From JAMOBE01 sp039908285 (GTDB lineage Bacteria; Pseudomonadota; Alphaproteobacteria; Rhodospirillales; Rhodospirillaceae), in contig JAMOBE010000049.1 of assembly GCA_039908285.1 (NCBI GenBank), forward strand, positions 1-26,460: a stretch of DNA of 26,460 nucleotides, written 5' to 3'. Below are positions 23,728 to 26,460 of this stretch, piece by piece. Position 1 is the stretch's first letter. Each line of letters starts with the position of its first letter. The notes under the pieces were generated by a model. It saw nothing but the letters and a program-made list of their open reading frames with translations. It did no database searches and was not told the DNA's origin. The translations under genes were made by a program, and so were the position numbers.

Positions 23728-24429
23728 GTGAACGACATGTTCCTGGGCATGCTGGAGCCCCACACCTATACCGGCGCCGATGCAGGCGCACCGGGGATGG
23801 TCCGGGACTATGGGCTGCCGGTGCCGCTGGGCCTGTTCGCCATTCCCGAGTTCATGCAGACCGACTGCGACGCCTCGGAAATCCAGGAGGCCATCGTCTC
23901 CCACCTGCGGCCCTTCATCATCGAGGCCAGCCGCGGCAACGACGGCGACGCCAGCCTCGGGGCCTTCATGAACTTCGACACCCATGGCGCCCACATCTTC
24001 TTTCGCCAGATCTACGTCGGCGGCACCGAGTATCCGTCGATGGCACTCCTCAGGGAGAGCGGGGACCTGGCCCGGATGGCCGCACCGGTGTCGGCGAAGC
24101 TCCATGCCCTCGTCGCTGCCTTCGGCGACGCCGTGACTCGGGCCACCGCCGCGGCGCGCGATGGAGTCGCATGGCTGCCCGAGTCTCTCGCGCGATACGC
24201 AACCTTCTATGACGACGACAGCTACAGGGACTGGCGGGATGTCTTCTGGTTCGCGTTCGAGCACAACGACGCGCTGGTCGCCTGGCTTGAGAAGCGGCCG
24301 TTCGCCAAGCGGGCCACCTGGTGTCGCCACCCCTGCAACACGGCGCTGGTGATCGCGGTCGAGGACCAGGGCGACGCGGACGCCATTGCCGCGACCTGGG
24401 GTGGCGATACGTCTGCCGAAAATCCCTGA
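23728..24429 (+). CDS. Hypothetical protein
   Basis: A 233-residue protein that I do not recognise. The start is GTG 23728, supported by a strong AGGGAGG five bases upstream. The protein is acidic and aromatic-rich, with no signal peptide or membrane helix. Notable segments are GAFMNFDTHGAHIFFRQIYVGG (split between 80 and 100), an Ala-rich helix around 120-145, and WRDVFWFAFEHNDALVAWL near 170-190; two cysteines lie in WCRHPC. Soluble cytoplasmic location is likely. Codon use and GC match the host, so it is a real gene but of unknown role. It converges with the small gene at 24436-24642. Confidence 0.75.
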   Translation: MNDMFLGMLEPHTYTGADAGAPGMVRDYGLPVPLGLFAIPEFMQTDCDASEIQEAIVSHLRPFIIEASRGNDGDASLGAFMNFDTHGAHIFFRQIYVGGTEYPSMALLRESGDLARMAAPVSAKLHALVAAFGDAVTRATAAARDGVAWLPESLARYATFYDDDSYRDWRDVFWFAFEHNDALVAWLEKRPFAKRATWCRHPCNTALVIAVEDQGDADAIAATWGGDTSAENP

Positions 24430-24435
24430 GGACGA

Positions 24436-24642
24436 CTACTCGGTCTCGAGTTTGAACCGCGATTGATCACCCAGGACCTCGGCGGCGAATGTGATGGTTT
24501 CGCTCTGCTGGTTCACATCGCGCAGACGCGCGTGGGGGATGCCGTGACCGTCGGCGTACACGAACTCCACCTGCCACAGCCGGTTGCCCGCGCTCTGCGC
24601 CCTGTACAACTGCCCAACCTGCACCTGGATTTGCTTCGCCAT
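24436..24642 (-). CDS. Small conserved-looking protein, 68 residues
   Basis: A 68-residue hydrophilic protein (MAKQIQVQVGQLYRAQ...) with beta-type alternation and a basic HARLRDV segment in the centre. It has no cysteines, signal or membrane helix. It resembles small stand-alone beta-barrel proteins in pattern, but I cannot name a family. The ribosome-binding site is weak. Its upstream region up to 24890 holds a perfect 14-bp palindrome (24720-24733) that may control this gene or the divergent Sel1/SPOR gene. Confidence 0.65.
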   Translation of the reverse strand: MAKQIQVQVGQLYRAQSAGNRLWQVEFVYADGHGIPHARLRDVNQQSETITFAAEVLGDQSRFKLETE

Positions 24643-24719
24643 GTCTGAACCCCGAACTTTCCATACACATGAGCAATGCCGCTCTCCAAAGCCGCGGCGG
24701 GCGCGGCTCGAAAGGCGTA

Positions 24720-24733
24720 TATATCATGATATA
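24720..24733. promoter_or_regulatory. Perfect AT-rich palindrome in a divergent spacer
   Basis: TATATCATGATATA is a perfect 14-bp palindrome, AT-rich in a GC-rich genome, located between the divergent genes starting at 24642 (minus) and 24891 (plus). It could be an operator or overlap a -10 box on either strand. Confidence 0.4.
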
Positions 24734-24890
24734 GCACGTCGGCGCCCGGGAGGCCATTGAGGTTCCATACTCCGAAGGTCCGGTACGGTGAACGCCGCGA
24801 ACCGACGGGTATGGCGACATTGATGTTTCCCCGGCGCGCATTCGTGATAGGCTGCACTCCGGTCGATGGTCAACAGGGAACGCCTGTGGG

Positions 24891-25574
24891 ATGCGCAACC
24901 TCGCCAGAAACACATTCGCCCTGACATGCCTCGTGTCCGCGCTGCTGGCGCCCTCGCTGGCGCTGGCCGGGTTGGACGAGGGATTGGCCGCCGTCCGGCG
25001 TGGCGATTACGCCGAGGCCGTGATTCACCTCCAGCCGCTGGCGGAAGCTGGCGATGCCACCGCCCAGTCGGAGATGGGAGTCATGTACGCCAATGGCGAC
25101 GGCGTACCCCAGGACATCGGACAGGCGGTGAAGTGGTTCCGCCAGGCCGCCGCCAAGGGCAACGCCACCGCCAATAGCAGCCTGGCCTTCCTCGAAGCCG
25201 CCGGACTCGCCGCCGATTCCGCCGCCGCCTCATCCGCGCCCTCACCCACGCCCTCACCCACGCCCTCACCCACCGCCGCCAGCCCGGACGAACCGGGAGC
25301 CGCGCCCCAGTCCCTGATTCAGATCGCCACCCTGTCGACGGAGGCTGCCGCCGCCGCCGAGTGGCGCCGCCAACATCGGCGCTTTTCCGAACAGCTCGCC
25401 AACCTAAACCCGACGATTCTGACCTTCGACGGCGGCGAGCGGGGGATTCTCTACCGGCTGTTCGCCGGGCCGCTGGAGCATTCGGCCGCCCGCGCCACCT
25501 GCGACGGGATCAAGCACCTGGGCGGCACCTGCCTGGTGATCAGGCAGCCGCCGGCTGTTCCGCCCCCGCACTGA
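24891..25574 (+). CDS. Exported Sel1-repeat / SPOR-domain protein
   Basis: A 227-residue protein with a cleavable signal peptide (basic MRNLARN, hydrophobic core, ALA-G near residues 23-27). It has a Sel1/TPR-like pair (AEAVIHLQPLAEAG and AQSEMGVMYANGDGVPQDIG...AVKWFRQAAAKGN, about 40-95), a Ser-Pro-Thr linker (SPTPSPTPSPT, about 115-130) and a C-terminal SPOR domain (about 140-222, with LIQIATLSTEAAAAAEWRR and YRLFAGPLEHSAARATCDGIKHLGGTCLVI). SPOR domains bind denuded glycan strands of septal peptidoglycan, so a periplasmic cell-wall or division role is likely. Two cysteines in the SPOR domain may form a disulfide. It is followed after 30 bases by the phosphoesterase gene. Confidence 0.88.
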   Translation: MRNLARNTFALTCLVSALLAPSLALAGLDEGLAAVRRGDYAEAVIHLQPLAEAGDATAQSEMGVMYANGDGVPQDIGQAVKWFRQAAAKGNATANSSLAFLEAAGLAADSAAASSAPSPTPSPTPSPTAASPDEPGAAPQSLIQIATLSTEAAAAAEWRRQHRRFSEQLANLNPTILTFDGGERGILYRLFAGPLEHSAARATCDGIKHLGGTCLVIRQPPAVPPPH

Positions 25575-25604
25575 GGCTTCGTCGTTGCGACTCGGGGGGA
25601 CGCA

Positions 25605-26369
25605 ATGCCACGGATCGCGGTGATGAGCGATCTGCACCTGGAAAGCGGGGACTGGTCTCCGGGGCCGCTGGACGCGGATCTGGTCATCCTGGCCGGGGAC
25701 GTGGCGACCGGAGTCGACGGCATCGCCTGGGCGGCGCGAGTGCTATCGGGAATACCGGTGGTCTACGTCGCCGGCAACCGCGACTACTGGCGCCACGACG
25801 GCGATCCCCTCGAGTCCCTGCGCCTGGCAGCCGTCTCCACCCCGAACGTCCGGTTTCTCCAGGACGAAGCGGTTCGGTTCGACATCGGGCGCCGTGGACT
25901 CCTGGTCCTCGGCTGCACCCTGTGGACCGACTTTGCGCTGGAAGGAGCCGACACCATCGCCGGCGTCATGGCGGAGGCCGGAGCCACCATGCCCGACTAC
26001 CGCAACGTGACCCTGGGCCAGGGCCGCCCCCTGACTCCCGAGCAGGTGCTGGCCTGGCACCGGCACTCGCGGGCCTGGCTCGAAGGCGAACTGGCGCAGC
26101 CGCGGAACGGAACGACGACCATCGTCGTCACCCACCACGCCCCGAGCGCCCGATCACTCCAGGATCGACCACCCGGACACGTGGGACGCATCACCTCGGT
26201 GTCGAGTCTCGATGAACTGATCGCCGACCGCGGCCCGACTCTCTGGATCCACGGCCACACCCACGCCGACCGCGACTACCGGCTGGGACCCACGCGGGTA
26301 GTAACCCGCCAGCGGGGCGGCGGCGGCAACACCGACTACCGCCCCCTGGTTCTCGACCTGGCGGAGTGA
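25605..26369 (+). CDS. Calcineurin-like metallophosphoesterase
   Basis: A 254-residue binuclear metallophosphoesterase. Ligand motifs in order: SDLHLE (D9, H11), GDVATG (31-36), GNRDYW (57-62), VVTHHAPS, and WIHGHTHADRDY. The third motif is GNRD rather than GNHD/E; an arginine here is also normal in LpxH-type enzymes, so it does not imply loss of activity. The substrate is unknown; nucleotide or phosphodiester substrates are both possible. ATG 25605 has GGGGGGA just upstream. It lies 30 bases after the SPOR-protein stop on the same strand and is probably co-transcribed. Confidence 0.92.
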   Translation: MPRIAVMSDLHLESGDWSPGPLDADLVILAGDVATGVDGIAWAARVLSGIPVVYVAGNRDYWRHDGDPLESLRLAAVSTPNVRFLQDEAVRFDIGRRGLLVLGCTLWTDFALEGADTIAGVMAEAGATMPDYRNVTLGQGRPLTPEQVLAWHRHSRAWLEGELAQPRNGTTTIVVTHHAPSARSLQDRPPGHVGRITSVSSLDELIADRGPTLWIHGHTHADRDYRLGPTRVVTRQRGGGGNTDYRPLVLDLAE

Positions 26370-26405
26370 GAGCCTGAAAATGTATCGGCACCATGACCAA
26401 AAAAG

Positions 26406-26450
26406 CCCTCTCCCCCCTCTTCCGGGGGGAGAGGGTTGGGTGAGGGGGGT
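26406..26450. repeat. C-rich palindromic repeat after the phosphoesterase gene
   Basis: CCCTCTCCCCCC (26406-26417) and GGGGGGAGAGGG (26424-26435) are perfect 12-base arms with a six-base loop, followed by TTGGGTGAGGGGGGTG. The tail and arms match the family at 784-820. It is preceded by an A-run on the plus strand, so on the minus strand the hairpin would be followed by T residues. Confidence 0.7.
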
Positions 26451-26460
26451 GCCGAAGCTC

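Noticed and set aside
24513..24857. A 114-codon minus-strand frame over the small gene and its upstream spacer
   Set aside because: It overlaps the 68-residue gene in another frame, crosses the palindromic spacer and has no clear ribosome-binding site; kept only as a remote possibility.
26300..26460. Metallophosphoesterase inactivation because GNHD is GNRD
   Set aside because: Arginine at this position is normal in LpxH-like branches, and the other ligands are intact.

Overview
The window looks like chromosomal DNA from a GC-rich alphaproteobacterium, probably of the Rhodospirillales / Magnetospirillum type. This rests on gene content and order (holB-metG-tatD-MBL hydrolase, a class II DAHP synthase, an APH-fold homoserine kinase overlapping rnhA, a short MetRS without visible zinc-knuckle cysteines), on high GC in almost every gene, and on C-rich and G-rich dispersed palindromes between genes. 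It is inference from sequence reading, not from a database search.

Layout. 1-739 is the 3' part of a TPR-array protein. 740-1212 is a repeat-rich spacer with an intrinsic terminator and a decayed fragment of a DUF1640-like gene whose intact relative lies at 14853-15629. Then come an inositol-monophosphatase-family enzyme (+) and, convergent to it, mazG with an overlapping lipoprotein gene (-). A 430-base spacer with palindromes precedes a tightly packed minus-strand housekeeping operon: a small membrane protein, holB, metG, tatD and a PhnP-like MBL hydrolase, the last three joined by ATGA overlaps. Upstream of the small membrane protein, where alphaproteobacteria usually carry tmk, sits an AT-rich orphan ParA-type ATPase that looks horizontally acquired.

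9784-11154 holds a low-molecular-weight tyrosine-phosphatase homologue abutting a fructosamine-3-kinase homologue, a pair that probably performs protein deglycation. A FrnE-like DsbA-family protein follows (-). 11885-14834 is a c-di-GMP locus. It holds a degenerate REC-REC-GGDEF protein with no phospho-acceptors and no GGDEF signature but a kept RxxD inhibitory-site motif, so PopA-like. Divergent from it is a membrane-anchored GAF-GGDEF diguanylate cyclase with intact catalytic and inhibitory motifs.

14853-18645 contains the coiled-coil DUF1640-like membrane protein built from 18- and 11-residue repeats, then class II DAHP synthase, thrB and rnhA. A 45-bp-arm inverted repeat separates rnhA from pepF. 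The rest is pepF, a divergent long-chain acyl-CoA synthetase, a UDP-glucuronate 4-epimerase-like enzyme, a 233-residue protein of unknown function, a 68-residue small protein, an exported Sel1/SPOR protein and a metallophosphoesterase, ending in another copy of the C-rich palindrome.

Most of the window is ordinary core genome. The parts worth a second look are the PopA-like/DGC divergent pair, the orphan ParA at the tmk position, the PTP-FN3K pair, the DUF1640 repeat gene with its distant relic, and the dispersed palindromes, one of which appears to have extended the end of metG. I saw no CRISPR array, transposase, tRNA or rRNA.
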